Shown here piece after piece: positions 15,680 to 26,975 of a stretch of 64,000 bases of DNA (positions within the stretch are counted from its first letter, which is position 1; each line of letters starts with the position of its first letter). Under the pieces are notes generated by a model that was given only the letters and a program-made list of their open reading frames with translations, was not told where the DNA came from and did not search any database. This stretch comes from Stictocephala bisonia (taxonomy: Eukaryota > Arthropoda > Insecta > Hemiptera > Membracidae). Made by a program: the position numbers and the translations under genes. The stretch is from positions 15,001 to 79,000 of the forward strand of contig JAQJVL010000731.1 in NCBI GenBank assembly GCA_035578905.1, written 5' to 3'.

Positions 15680-15920
15680 TGTCCATCTATCAATCTAAAT
15701 TTAGTGTTAATTAACCCATTTGTTTTATTGTTTCACATCCAATGCAGGGTAAAAATTAATCTTATACCTACGGGATTGCCTTCCCTTTTAAACAATTTTA
15801 TTTCTAGAACCCCCTTGGTCCCTTGTCCTCCATCAATACCAGTTCTACAACTCACTTTACTAACAAGAGTATACCCCATCAAGTTACCATAGGTGAATGT
15901 AATATTCCTTCATCTGGATT
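15680..15920. other. Second normal-looking island, no gene assigned
   Basis: The sequence abruptly becomes free of long homopolymers. A 62-codon open frame (15704-15892, plus) starts here but shows no family motif, and I do not call it a gene. Confidence 0.4.
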
Positions 15921-17299
15921 ACAAAAAATTTTCCCCCCGTTTGGGGCCCTTTTGGAAAATGCCTCATATTTTTTAAGAGGTTATCATGTTAAATTGTATT
16001 AGAAATGTACACTAAAAAATGTTTAAAGGGGAAAAACCCAGTTTTGATCAAAAACAAATCCCTAAACACCCTTTTCTTTTTTATGTTAATTTAGTGGACG
16101 GGGAAGAAAAAATGCTTACCCTTAGTGGGGGCCCTTTTTGCCTTCCCAAACTTTCTGCGTCGCAACTTTGGGTTTTAAATTTCTTTTTGGGGAAAAAAAA
16201 TATTTTTTTTTATTTTTTTGTCCACCTTAAAAAAAGCGTTTGGGGTTTTTTTTTATGCTAATAATTTAATGGCTGAAATAAAATCAACAATATATTTTAT
16301 TATTATTTTTTATTTTAAATTGGGCCAAACTCTTAACATAAAAAAATATATTACCCTTTCACAAAACAGGAAGATTTTGGGGCGTACAATTTTTTTAATT
16401 TTTCCCAAAAAAAATGTTGAAGCTTTTAAAAAAAAATTTAATCAGTAAAAATTTAAAAAGTGTGATGCTGTATACTTAGTTATAAAATTTTTTTTTTTAG
16501 GTATTAAATTAAGGTTTTACTAAGTGGGTGTAAAAATTTTAAAAAAAGTCCTTAGCAGGGGGCGACATAAACTTTCATTTTAAACTTTCTACTGGGTTTA
16601 AGAAAAAATTTCTACCAGTTTATTAAATTTGTAACAATAGTTTTCATAATGACTTGTCTGTGCCTGCTTTTTAAAAATTTTTTTCAATTTTCTTTTAATT
16701 TTAAAATGGGAAAAACCCCCAAATTGGGGGGCAGATTAAATTTTCCCCTTTAACCCTTTAAAAACAAAAATGAATAAAATAAAAAATATTAAAAAATTAC
16801 ATACATTTTTCCTTTTGAAAAAAAAAACAGTATTTGCAAAAAAGATATTTTGATTTCTAATTTAAATTTGGGTTTTTTTTTAATCAATTCTATTTCTAAG
16901 AAAATACAAACTACATTATTTTCAAAACTCAGAAAAGAATTTACGGGTTTAATTTTTACTATTTTTTTTTTTTTTAAAAAAATTAAATTTCTTTTTTTCT
17001 TAAAAGTTGGTTTTGGGGAATCTTTTAAAAGGGGGTTTTAATTTTTTACCCTTAAAAAAACCCTATTTGCCTATATAATATGGATTTTTAAGTAAATTAG
17101 CGGACCAAATTTCCCGCCCAAAATTTTAAGTCCCCAAATTTTAGTCCACTCCCTATTTTTGTGTTATAACTAGTATTAGTTTTTGTCTCAGGAATACTGT
17201 TGGAAAATTTAAACCCCCCCTACCGATGACCGGGCCCTTTTGGGAATGCTTTTTTCACTTTCCCAAAAAACTGTGACGTTGCTTTTGCAAACGTCAAAA

Positions 17300-18130
17300 A
17301 CCCGGCCACGGACTAGTCACTTTATAAAGTAACGAAAATGTTTTATAAACAATATATCGGTATTATACAATAGTTGATGAACCAATTTATCGATATATAA
17401 AGACCTAGTTGCATTTCACTACGATTAAAAGGTGAAGAGAAGCAGAATGTTTAAGTTCAGTTTTGCCATAATTAAAGTGTAATTTGTGTTCCTTTGTCAA
17501 AGAAATTTTATTTATTTATATAATTAGTAGGCTACTAGGGGGTTTGTTGTGTGTATTTTAGAACGTTGGATTTTATAATTTGAAATAGATTTTCTAATGT
17601 ATAGGAATTATAATACCAAGAATCTAATATTAATATTTAAAAATGAGTACCTTAAATTCGTTGTCATTCCATCACTTGACAATGGCTAAACAAATTCCTT
17701 AATTTTTTTTTTAAGTTTTCTAATTTTTCGTAGAATGTTCTTCAGAAAAGAAAAATGAAAAATAAATCACAAGGAAATTGCAACATTTTGGAAAACTAAC
17801 CGAGGAGTTTTAGTTTGATTTATTTACAAACAAAAAATTAAAGAAAAATGTTAAACATGATGTAAATGTTTCTGCGACTTATTTGTATTTGTTTATACTA
17901 CAAAACATCTGTTGTATTTTATTTCTAGGTAATAATGGTTACCGTACTGAAATGGACTTTTATATTTAGTCAAAAATTAATGTGCTGTTTGAAATTTTGG
18001 TAAATAAATTAATGTTATATTAAGATATTTACCAACATTTCATACAGTATATTAATTTTTAACTTAATGCAACGCAATTATGCCAATAATATTTACATTA
18101 TAATCCCGTTCATCAAATGGGGTAAAATTT
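17300..18130. other. AT-rich intergenic DNA, nothing recognised
   Basis: Composition returns to normal AT-rich eukaryotic sequence. No open frame, repeat or transposon end was recognised. Confidence 0.5.
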
Positions 18131-18429
18131 TTAGAGTTCACTCCCGGGAAGGTTTCTGGTGTGGCTTTATTCACATCTGACTTTAGGGCTCCGCCCCACT
18201 TGCCTTTTAAGTTTCAATATTATATCCTCATGGAGTTATTTTATTTATTTCATTAATCATCAGCTATTGAAAAAACAAGTGAATTGAAAACTTGAAAAAC
18301 AACCAAGAGGGGTATCAGGTTAAAGGTATTTTTATATCAATTCCTAGACTATGTTTCTATCAAACACAAAGACTATGTTTGTGGGCTCACTGCTCCAAAA
18401 CCAAAATTTATTGTAATACAGTAAAAATG

Positions 18430-18600
18430 CCCCGGCGAGGCTGTAGGCCGAGCTCTCTCATGAGGCCACAGGCCGAGATCGATAAATGGGTTTATAGAGT
18501 GTCTTGGTGAGGCCGTAGGCCAAGCTTTTCCAAGATACTGAAGGCTGAACTTCCCACACGAGCGCAAGAAGTAACGGTTGGCACGTGAAGCTACCATAAA
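18430..18600 (+). repeat. GGCC-word repeat, copy 1
   Basis: Three successive copies of a short word of the form GAGGC-tgta-GGCCGAG (about 18436-18455, 18462-18478 and 18509-18525) are followed by the phrase GGTTGGCACGTGAAG near 18577. A related block with similar words occurs at 40030-40100. It is GC-rich against the AT-rich surroundings. Family unknown; probably part of a dispersed repeat. Confidence 0.5.
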
Positions 18601-18795
18601 TGAACTAAAACATTACTGTTTGTTTGTTAATCCCATAGCAAGGCACAGGTAAACACCTAGTATAGTATAAAAATGATTCAAATGTCGGAAAAGAGTATCC
18701 ACTCATTTATAAATCGTTTTCAAGGTAATATTGATTTTCAGAAAACAGCATTATTCTGGGTTGCAGCGGTCTATATATATATGTTAATACAGGGT

Positions 18796-19793
18796 GTTGA
18801 AAAAGTATGGAACCACCTTCATTTCTTTTAAAGGGGTCCAGATAAATGATTGAGATTTAGTATAACTCTGCAGAAAATATTTTTCTGTCTCTTAACGCAG
18901 TTTGTAATTTTTTCAACCTAGAGGAGAGGGACCAGAAAGGATATTGAAAAAATGTTAAATGAAAGGCTATCATGAGTTGCCCATAATTTTTAAGCATATT
19001 TTTTTTGAATAAAATGCCATAAGTTTCAAGTAAAAGGAACCACCCTATCAGAAATGGCAACTGGTTAATCTTTCTTAGCAGAGGGTCTTGAAAAAGTACG
19101 GAACCACCATCATTTTTCTCAAATGGTCCAGACAAACAATTGAGACTTATTATAACTCTGTCGAAAGTTTTTTTTCTATTATTTGATGCAGTTTATAATG
19201 TGTTTTACCTAGAGGGGAGGGTCTGTGGAGGACATCGTAAAAAGTTTAAATGAAATGCTACGATTAGTTGCCTGTCGTTTTAAAGCCTGTTTTTCTGAAT
19301 AAGACGCCACAAGTTTCAAGTCAAAAGAACCACCCTATCAAAAATGGTGACTGGTTAATCTTTCTTAATTGAGGGGGAATTCAACAAGTTGTAAAAGCCA
19401 GTTATGAAGATAGGTATTTGATTAAAGAAATAGAAAATTATTTTAAAACTCTTAGAACAGAACTGGCTTTTACGACAAGTCAAATTCCCACACAAATATC
19501 ACTCCTAAGAACTTTAACCAGTCGCCATTTCTGATAGGGTAGTTCTTTTGACTTGAAACTTGTGGCATCTTATTCAGAAAAACAGGCTTTAAAACGATAG
19601 GCAACTAATCATAGCATTTCATTTAAACTTTTTACGATATCCTCCACAGACCCTCCCCTCTAGGTAAAAAATATTATAAACTGCATCAAAAGATAGAAAA
19701 AAAAACTTTCGACAGAGTTATAGTAAGTCTTAATTATTTGTCTGGACCATTTAAGAAAAATGATGGTGGTTCCATACTTTTTCAACACCCTGT
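18796..19793. mobile_element. About 1-kb foldback element with TA-flanked Tc1/mariner-like ends
   Basis: The outer ends are an inverted repeat beginning ACAGGGTGTTGAAAAAGTAT. It is flanked by T/A residues consistent with a TA target site. Inside, one roughly 290-bp module occurs three times: about 18796-19084 and 19089-19370 head to tail on the plus strand, and 19508-19793 inverted. The inverted copy is closer to the second direct copy. No transposase is encoded. The CAGGGTG-type end and TA flanks fit a non-autonomous IS630/Tc1/mariner-type MITE; that family assignment is inference. Confidence 0.75.
19372..19489. repeat. Inner inverted repeat at the centre of the foldback element
   Basis: About 30-bp arms (19372-19403 and 19461-19489) read GGGAATT...GTAAAAGCCAGTT and its complement, around a 57-bp spacer. 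They differ from the outer arms, so this is either a nested smaller element or the native loop. Confidence 0.65.
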
Positions 19794-19799
19794 ATATAT

Positions 19800-21410
19800 A
19801 TTATATAATCTCCAGCTAAGTATATTTTATGCAACAAGATAAAGTGTCTTAAAATTTGTTGTATTTATTCAATATTTCCTTATTTTCATACACCCCCAAT
19901 TTGTAAAATACCAAATTTTATCATTTACACAGATAAAGAAAAATCAGATAGTCTCTAGACTACATAAACGTTCTTCCTAGCCATATAGAGTTTACTGACA
20001 TAACGGGTGATGTGAATAAAAACAAGTGTTAGCTAAAACTTGTAATATTTTAGGTAAATGCTTGGTTTCAAGTGCATAAACAGAGGTAGCATTTACTAAA
20101 GATTGTAAGTGTGTAACAGAATATGTAAAACTATGAATGCTCATACTAATAAATTTTACTTGCATTGTTAATTTTGTTATCTTCATCTTACGACAATAAT
20201 TTCTCAGTTAGTTCAGTACAAATTCATGCATGTGAGAAGTAAATTAAGTGATAAATAACAAATTATTTTATGGAGCAGGCAGGAAGTTAGAGGAAGAGGA
20301 TGTATTGAAACCTAAAACCGGTCTATACTACCACTAGTAAGTTGTTAAGAATTTCCAAGAATTTGCTAGTATTTTCTCAATTTGTTTATTAACTTCGATT
20401 TGAGCAAAAACTTCAGGCATTAACTGCTAGTCTTTACTCACATCACTCAAAGAACTTTCAATTCGAACCTAATGTGTCCTAGATGCATTGTAGAGTAATA
20501 TAATGTTTATATTAATTGGGCAAAGAATAAATATGTCTACAGATAAGAATGTTGCAATCACTGATAGCTCTGCAGGAGTTTAGTTTTATAGGTTGACAGC
20601 ATTATAAATTTTAATTGGAATAAAATTTAACAAGGCAGGATTATTATCATAATGAGTAATTATTTGTGTTTAGTTATTTATATAAATTACAATATTAAGG
20701 TTTTATGACAAAGATATATTGTTGTGTTACTTTAACTGACAAGGAACTTCTTTTTTAACTATGTAACCATCTAAACTCAAATTGATTCGGGCTAAATTAA
20801 ATCAAAATCGGCCCATGTGTTACTTTTACTTTGCACTGTGTTTTATTTTATTGTTTTCCTGCTTATCTGTCCGAGTGATTTTCTCTTATTTCTGAATCTT
20901 ATTTGATGCCACACTTCATTGTTATCAAATAGCTCTCAGTTTCCCTACTTGCCCACAATGGAAAAGCTGCCAGGTAACATAAGAAGCATAGACAGGCGCA
21001 GTTGGTTATATGCTCAAGTTACAGACCTAGTTTTTGTCCAAATTTTGGTGATACAATCTACTTAGAATCAGGTGAATTCTGAAACTGACTGAAAGTTTGC
21101 TCTTTTTTTTGTAGGTATTTATATTCATTCTTAGGTATCTTATATTGTTATTAAATGCCAGACCATGAAAATTATCTATAGTAGTTGGAGCAGAATTGCC
21201 ATGTCAACTAACTCACCCTTCATACAACATAAAGGACTATTGTACAACACTTTAAGCACCATGTCCTATTTAACTTGATGCCGCCTTTTTCCAATAATCA
21301 AAAGTCTTATGTGTCAGAAAACAAAAATTATTTTAGATATTACAAACTGTATACCGTACTTTAGTTACACATTTTGTTTTTTAATTAGCATAATATGTGT
21401 TGGTACATAT
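19800..21410. other. AT-rich intergenic DNA, nothing recognised
   Basis: Only short, unsupported open frames occur. No transposon ends or repeats were identified by eye. Confidence 0.5.
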
Positions 21411-21417
21411 ACAGTAC

Positions 21418-21740
21418 AAGTAAACGTCACACAACACAAATTTATTACAATATAAGCACAAAATGTACAAATATATTACAATACAAGCACAAAATGTACA
21501 AATATATTACAATACAAGCACAAAATGCATGAATATTATGGTGATCGATTTCGGTGAACCACGCTCACCTTCCTCAGACCAGAGGGATTTCTTTTGTGAA
21601 TCCCTCTGGTCTGAGGAAGGTGAGCGTGGTTCACCGAAATCGATCACCATAATATTCATGCATTTTGTGCTTGTATTGTAATATATTTGTACAGTTTGTG
21701 CTTGTATTGTAATAAATTTGTGTTGTGTGACGTTTACTTA
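21418..21740. repeat. Near-perfect long hairpin (foldback) with internal 30-bp tandem units
   Basis: The left arm, from 21418 to about 21589, is almost exactly complementary to the right arm, from about 21599 to 21740, around a 9-base loop. The outer part of the arms is a tandem repeat of an approximately 30-bp unit (TATTACAATACAAGCACAAA core). The left arm holds one more unit than the right, so the arms differ in length. A 72-codon frame (21463-21681) reads through both arms but is only a by-product of the palindrome. Confidence 0.85.
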
Positions 21741-21744
21741 CACA

Positions 21745-23755
21745 TTTTGTAAATGTTTTAAGAAGTTTCATAATTTCAATACTGTTTGTATGTTATTTAA
21801 ATCTAAAAGATGCACATTTTTATTTAAAATTGAAACAATATTTTTTGCTGGAAACATTAATCTACAAAAATATTTATATATTTAAAATTCAATAACATCT
21901 TACAAGCTTAATATTTAATTTTACATTAAAAATGCTCACAGTTTCTTAAATTATTACAACACAAAATAGGGATTCGGTAATAACTATGAACATACAATTA
22001 TTCATGTACAGAAGCATCAAGGTAAGCTAAATGAGACCTGTATGGTCTCTCAGTCAGCTGAATAAACTGATGAGCAGGCACAATCTCTTATTTGTCATTA
22101 TTATACAACAACCATGTATTTTTCCAATTTACATATTAAAATTATAACTCAGTTCAATTTTAACATCATCTAAAGGAGTGACAACAATACTATATTTATT
22201 AAGTGCTGGTGTTTCTATAAAATTATCCTATATAACCTGCGTAAAGCTAAGCTTAAAGCAAATTAGCTGTGTAATATCACACCACCACTGAAAACAACAC
22301 ACCCCCTCGCAATTATTGCCAGCTTTGAGCAATGAAAATAGGTTTCTATCTAATAATAAGTATTCTTAACAAGTTATATATTACATGATTAGGTGTACAA
22401 TAATTTATATAGATTTCCTATTGTTTACTAGCTAAGCTATATATTTCTAATGTACTTACAATGTCTTATTTACAATGCAATATAAAACGTTAAGTACCAT
22501 ACTCTAGGATTTTAAAATAAATAGCTATCTTAATTTTAAAATCACAAATGATAAAGGAAACTTCAAGGGACTGCCGTACAATAATATGATTACATATTGC
22601 TGACCATAAATAATAGTGTTACGTTTAAAATTAACAATATTTGTGGATTTATGAAATATTTAGTAATTTAAAATAAATGTTAATACAATACTTATAAATA
22701 CTGTGCTGTATCTTGTCTTAAAGCTAAAATGAAGCTATTTCTTTGGGCAATCTAGGAACAATATATATCCAATCTGAAACATTACTAACTGATTAAGGAA
22801 TGACAAAATCAAGGCACGTTTCATTATCTATTTCAAAACTTAGTAAAGTAAATTGTATATTAAATGCCTTAACATTATAAAATTAATCAAAACAAAATTA
22901 CATTACAACACTGAGAAACTTCCTGGTTGTTTTAAATCAGAACAGTAGCAGGAACGCTGTCTATTTTCTTTTCTTAGTCTTCACAAATTTAGACAAAAGT
23001 CTATGGTGTTATAATTGTGATTTTGGACAGCATAAAAACTCATTACATTTTTAAATCAAGTAAATATATTTCCAACGGAATGACAATTTCAAACCATTGT
23101 AACAGAACTGAACTAGAAGATAATCTTGAACTCAATAAAGCCTTTTTGGCATCAAAATCGGGAATGTATTTTAAAACTATCACATATTTTATGTTTTGAA
23201 TGGTGTTATGCAAGATTTTATATTCAAAACACTATAAAATCATGTAAAACAATCACACTTGGATTAAAAATAGACTAACAGTTTGATAAATAATACTAAC
23301 CATTCCTTATTATCTTTCTCTAAATACTAACCCAGTTTGAAATAATAGTTGTACAACAATTTTACTTACATCACTGGACTATGATACAGATTGCAAGTAC
23401 GTTTCATACATAAGTATTAGAATCCATACTGAAAGTATAATGGCATTGCATCTGTTCGGATGATGACTATTCACAGTATGTTCTATCCGGATCAGATTAA
23501 AATAAAAGAACTTATTTCTTGAGCTGTAAAATCAGGTAGGTTTACACTACTATATGCATGTCATAAAAGTATATTGATGCACATCTGCTGTAAACAAAGG
23601 CGCATACAATTCTCGACCCCTTTTCGTGCTAATATTATATTTACCGCACCTTCTGTATTATAGAATGTTACATTAGGCACCATGTTTCCGCACAGTGTTA
23701 ATTATAGTAGTAACCTTGTAAACGTTGCATCAATTTTGTAGACTGTTTATAAATA
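21745..23755. other. AT-rich intergenic DNA, nothing recognised
   Basis: No conserved open frame or repeat was found. Confidence 0.5.
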
Positions 23756-23825
23756 AAGGAACTCAGGCATGGAACTCCTTCTGAGTCCATGACCTGGGGA
23801 CCGTAATTGCCGCACAGATCCTTCT

Positions 23826-24088
23826 GAGCACTTCAGCGTGGTGCTGGCTACGCCGGGTCCTGCAACAGTTGGACCATGTGCAGCTAACTACCGGGCCTCA
23901 GTCGTTTGGATGGTCTAGTGCGAGGCGATCACAACCATCCATCATGGTGGGATTATAGCCACCATATGGTGTTGTTGTTGCGACCACCTCGCACTAGACC
24001 ATCCAAACAACTTAGACCCAGTGGCTAGCTGCGCATGGTCCAACTATTGCAGGACCCGGCATAGCCAGCACCGCACCTAAGCACTCAG
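23826..24088. repeat. GC-rich foldback repeat
   Basis: Roughly 100-bp arms are inverted copies of each other (about 23838-23930 and 23980-24078) with scattered mismatches. They share GTGCTGGCTAYGCCGGGTCC and TTTGGATGGTCTAGTGCGAG. The spacer also contains a small inverted word. The block is clearly more GC-rich than its flanks. Origin unknown. Confidence 0.7.
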
Positions 24089-24099
24089 GAGGATATAAC

Positions 24100-24589
24100 A
24101 GTAAAAGGAGTTGCCTAGTAAGGACTTCTAAGGGGTAAACTAAGGGTGCCCAGTGAGGACTTTGATAAAATAGACTAAAACAAAATTTGCAATAAAATAG
24201 AAGTAATAAGGTAGTTGACAAAAGGTCCTGGTTTTCAGGATAAAACTAACAAATGAGTGCCTAATAATGGTACTAAAGTAAATAAGGGGTTAGGTTTAGA
24301 GTTAAAATTGTAAACTGACTATAGTCAGTCGGTGACCCAACTGTATAGTGAAGTGTAACTAAAACTTTCTTCCGTTTTCAGCCCTTCTTAAACATACTGT
24401 ATGTATATAGCCTACACAGAATATAATTTATTTTAATATTGATGACATGACATATTATTTGTTACTTTATCTCTTAAATTTTTACTCAACTGTACATAAT
24501 TTCAATTTTGAAAAGTTGCATTTGATTTAAATTTTTGAATTTGGTTTTAGTTTGTTGTTGACAATCTTAGTGTGATTCTATTTTATTAA

Positions 24590-24634
<45 letters not shown>

Positions 24635-24840
24635 CTTATATATGTATTACAACAAACATAATTATGTTAATTTTATTCATTGAGCTTCTAATTTTTTGCT
24701 TTTAAATATTTTTTTTTACTTTTAAATGTGTAACTGTTATAACATAATACTTCCATGTTTTATGTTAGATTAAAATAGCAACCTTGTATTGACGCCATTA
24801 CTAATCTTAAATATTATGTAAATAAAGAAAATCTTGAATC
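24100..24840. other. Possible 3' end of a degenerate retroelement
   Basis: The stretch has no coding signal. It ends in AATAAAGAAAATCTTGAATC, the kind of A-rich tail seen at LINE 3' ends in this window. Weak evidence. Confidence 0.25.
24592..24632. repeat. (AT)n microsatellite
   Basis: About 20 uninterrupted TA/AT dinucleotides. Confidence 0.95.
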
Positions 24841-25660
24841 TTAAGACCTAAAAAACAATAAACTAAAAAGAATAAAGGAATAGAAAAATTCAGATTCAAA
24901 AAACTTTAAAAGAAAGACTGCCTGTTATTGAACAGTTAGATTCTGATGAATCTGCCAAAAAAAATCACTTCAGAATTAGGAGTAAGAAAAAACAGTGTAC
25001 GTGATTTCAAAATGTACACACAAATTTTTACGTATCCTGTGTTTTAGCATTTTTAAGTTAATTTAAAAAGTGCAGACAGCATCTAATACACATAACTTAA
25101 GAATCATTGACGATTGAAAGGACATCATTTTCGCAAAGACCACTTAACCTTGTACTCTTGCGTATATTGAATTAATGTTCTCTGGATCGGTTTGCTGCAA
25201 CATTGATCTTAATATTCACGAGTCCAATGTATATTTGTAACTACTCAGAACTCAAAAAGTTGTTTTAAAATACTTAAAAGAAGATATTTTACTCAGATAA
25301 AGATTTAAACTTAGTAATATTATTTCTGTATTATAATCTAATTGTAATTGTTCACAAACACCAGCATTTGTGATTGTCTTTTTTTTAAATTGTTACAGGC
25401 ATGGATTGCCATTTTCTAAAAGATACAATATATTTTTTAAAGATATGACAATTAAAATAAGATGAAAGTATGATATATTTGCCAGAACATGTAGAGATTC
25501 CAATATTTGTTACATGTAACAGTAACACAAGTGACCAACTGGTAAACAAGACCCACTTGCTAAGTGTATACAAAGATACAATGTCAAACAATTTAGCTGG
25601 TGAAGTCGTGAGGAAAGCTCACTGATTATACGCTTCTATGGGTTGAGGTTTTATTTTTAT
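24840..25660. other. AT-rich DNA, nothing recognised
   Basis: No gene or repeat is supported here. Confidence 0.45.
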
Positions 25661-25665
25661 GGTCA

Positions 25666-25925
25666 AAGTGTCTTGTTCTGTGATTTATATAAAATTGTTT
25701 CTGAACAATTAAACTTGAGAAAATTGTTCTGATGATGCATAACCGGAATTTCCTTAAGTGTCTTGTTCTGTGATTTATATAAAATTGTTTCTGAACAATT
25801 GAACTTGAGAAAATTGTTCTGATGATGCATAACCGGAATTTCCTTAAGTGTCTTGTTCTGTGATTTATATAAAATTGTTTCTGAACAATTAAACTTCAGA
25901 AAAATGTTCTGATGATGCATAACCA
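25666..25925. repeat. 90-bp tandem repeat, just under three copies
   Basis: The unit starts AAGTGTCTTGTTCTGTGATT and is present three times, with the last copy losing its end near 25925. Copies differ by only a few bases. Because 90 is divisible by three, the minus strand stays open through all copies (a 118-codon frame, 25663-26019), each repeat giving 30 residues. No protein family is recognised, so I treat it as non-coding. Confidence 0.9.
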
Positions 25926-26000
25926 AACTACTCACAGAGGAACACAAACGCAAGAAATTGGAAATTTTGTTACCCAGCATGAACAAGAGAGAAAAAAGAG

Positions 26001-26077
26001 AATGCATCGTTAAATGCAAATTCTCTTTTCATTTCAAGAAGTAACCAACGGTAGCAAAATAATAAATCATCTGCTGT
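26001..26077 (-). pseudogene. Duplicated 5' part of the TBC1D25 last exon
   Basis: About 74 bp here match 28123-28196, the first 24 codons of the last TBC1D25 exon, with a single internal substitution that turns the Asp codon of FAFDDA into Asn. Similarity stops at the exon's splice-acceptor side and just after the DDA codons. Continuing in the exon frame gives about ten more codons and then a stop. It lies about 0.9 kb downstream of the gene's stop codon, between a 90-bp tandem repeat and an oligo-T run (26086-26099). It is probably a small segmental duplication; the lack of a G at the junction would shift the frame if it were spliced as an alternative exon. Confidence 0.8.
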
Positions 26078-26099
26078 AGGACATTGTTTTTTTTTTTTT

Positions 26100-26975
26100 G
26101 GAATTCACGCCACAAAAAACAACAATCAATGCACAACTAACTCTGCTCTGCAGCAGAGCATGTGATCTGCCAAGTGATAAAAAACAGAAGAAGCGTTAAG
26201 CTGACAAGGGAGTTCAGTTCTTCTTTAACAACATTGACCTCACACTGCTGTCCAAACCTCGGCTATGATCAACTCTTTTGGGTCTGAAGTTTCGGATCAC
26301 CCACTCTATACCTCTGACCTTTCCTGAGTGATGATCACCTGTTTCATCATTAACTTAATAAAAAGCTCTTCATTGGCGATGAATAAAAAATTGGCATCTT
26401 GGTTGTCAGCACAGGAAGCAAATTTCTTTGATAGAATTTAAAATGTAGACAATGTAGTCAATATACATTTTAAAGCTAGTGCTTTAACCAACAAAAAACT
26501 AGAAAAATAAGAAACAAATGTAATATCTGAAAATAAATTTGTTTTTATAAAATATTATTTACATATATAAAGGGTCCCACTTTAAATTGTAACTCATATA
26601 TTAAACTTTGATATATTACATTCAGCTCTAATCTTAGATAATTATAATGAATCTATTTGTTGCTAAACAAATGCAAAGCAACAAAAACACCAATCGAATC
26701 TAATACTAAAACACAGTCAAGAATTTGTTTGAGACTTCTTGGCTTTTGTTTAGTAATTATTGTCAATATCTGTATTCAACCAACATTATTGAGTAATGTT
26801 ATACAACCAACAGTACATCACGGACTAATTATATATTTACCTTTTTTCAAATACAAATAAATAGCTATAATGAAATGGATTTAAGACTTATATGAACTAT
26901 ATGTATGAGGAGGATATTCTGTGAAACCAGTCTTACTTGATGTTTAAAAAGAAAGTATTAGATATGTTTCATTTC
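26100..26975 (-). other. Region immediately 3' of TBC1D25, presumably its 3' UTR and flank
   Basis: The stop codon of TBC1D25 is at 26976-26978, so transcription would run on into this AT-rich stretch. I could not settle a polyadenylation site. The plus-strand 67-codon frame at 26657-26860 has no recognisable family. Confidence 0.4.

Larger units (their letters stand above)
1..17300. other. Low-quality, homopolymer-inflated sequence with no supportable gene
   Basis: Runs of three or more identical bases follow one another almost without interruption, and A, T, G and C runs are all inflated, unlike the sequence after about 17300. Open frames here, for example 8218-8598, translate to Phe, Lys, Gly and Pro runs with no recognisable domain. 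Short islands look normal, at about 390-640, 6130-6210, 6960-7050, 7390-7670 and 15680-15920. This is seen directly. The inference is that the block is an error-rich part of the assembly (uncorrected or badly polished reads) and not unusual biology. No gene, RNA or mobile element can be called with confidence. Confidence 0.75.

Noticed and set aside
21463..21681. 72-codon frame through the hairpin
   Set aside because: It reads both palindrome arms and merely mirrors the DNA symmetry.
26001..26077. Alternative last exon of TBC1D25
   Set aside because: The best acceptor would shift the frame and give a stop within about 15 codons; duplication is the simpler reading.
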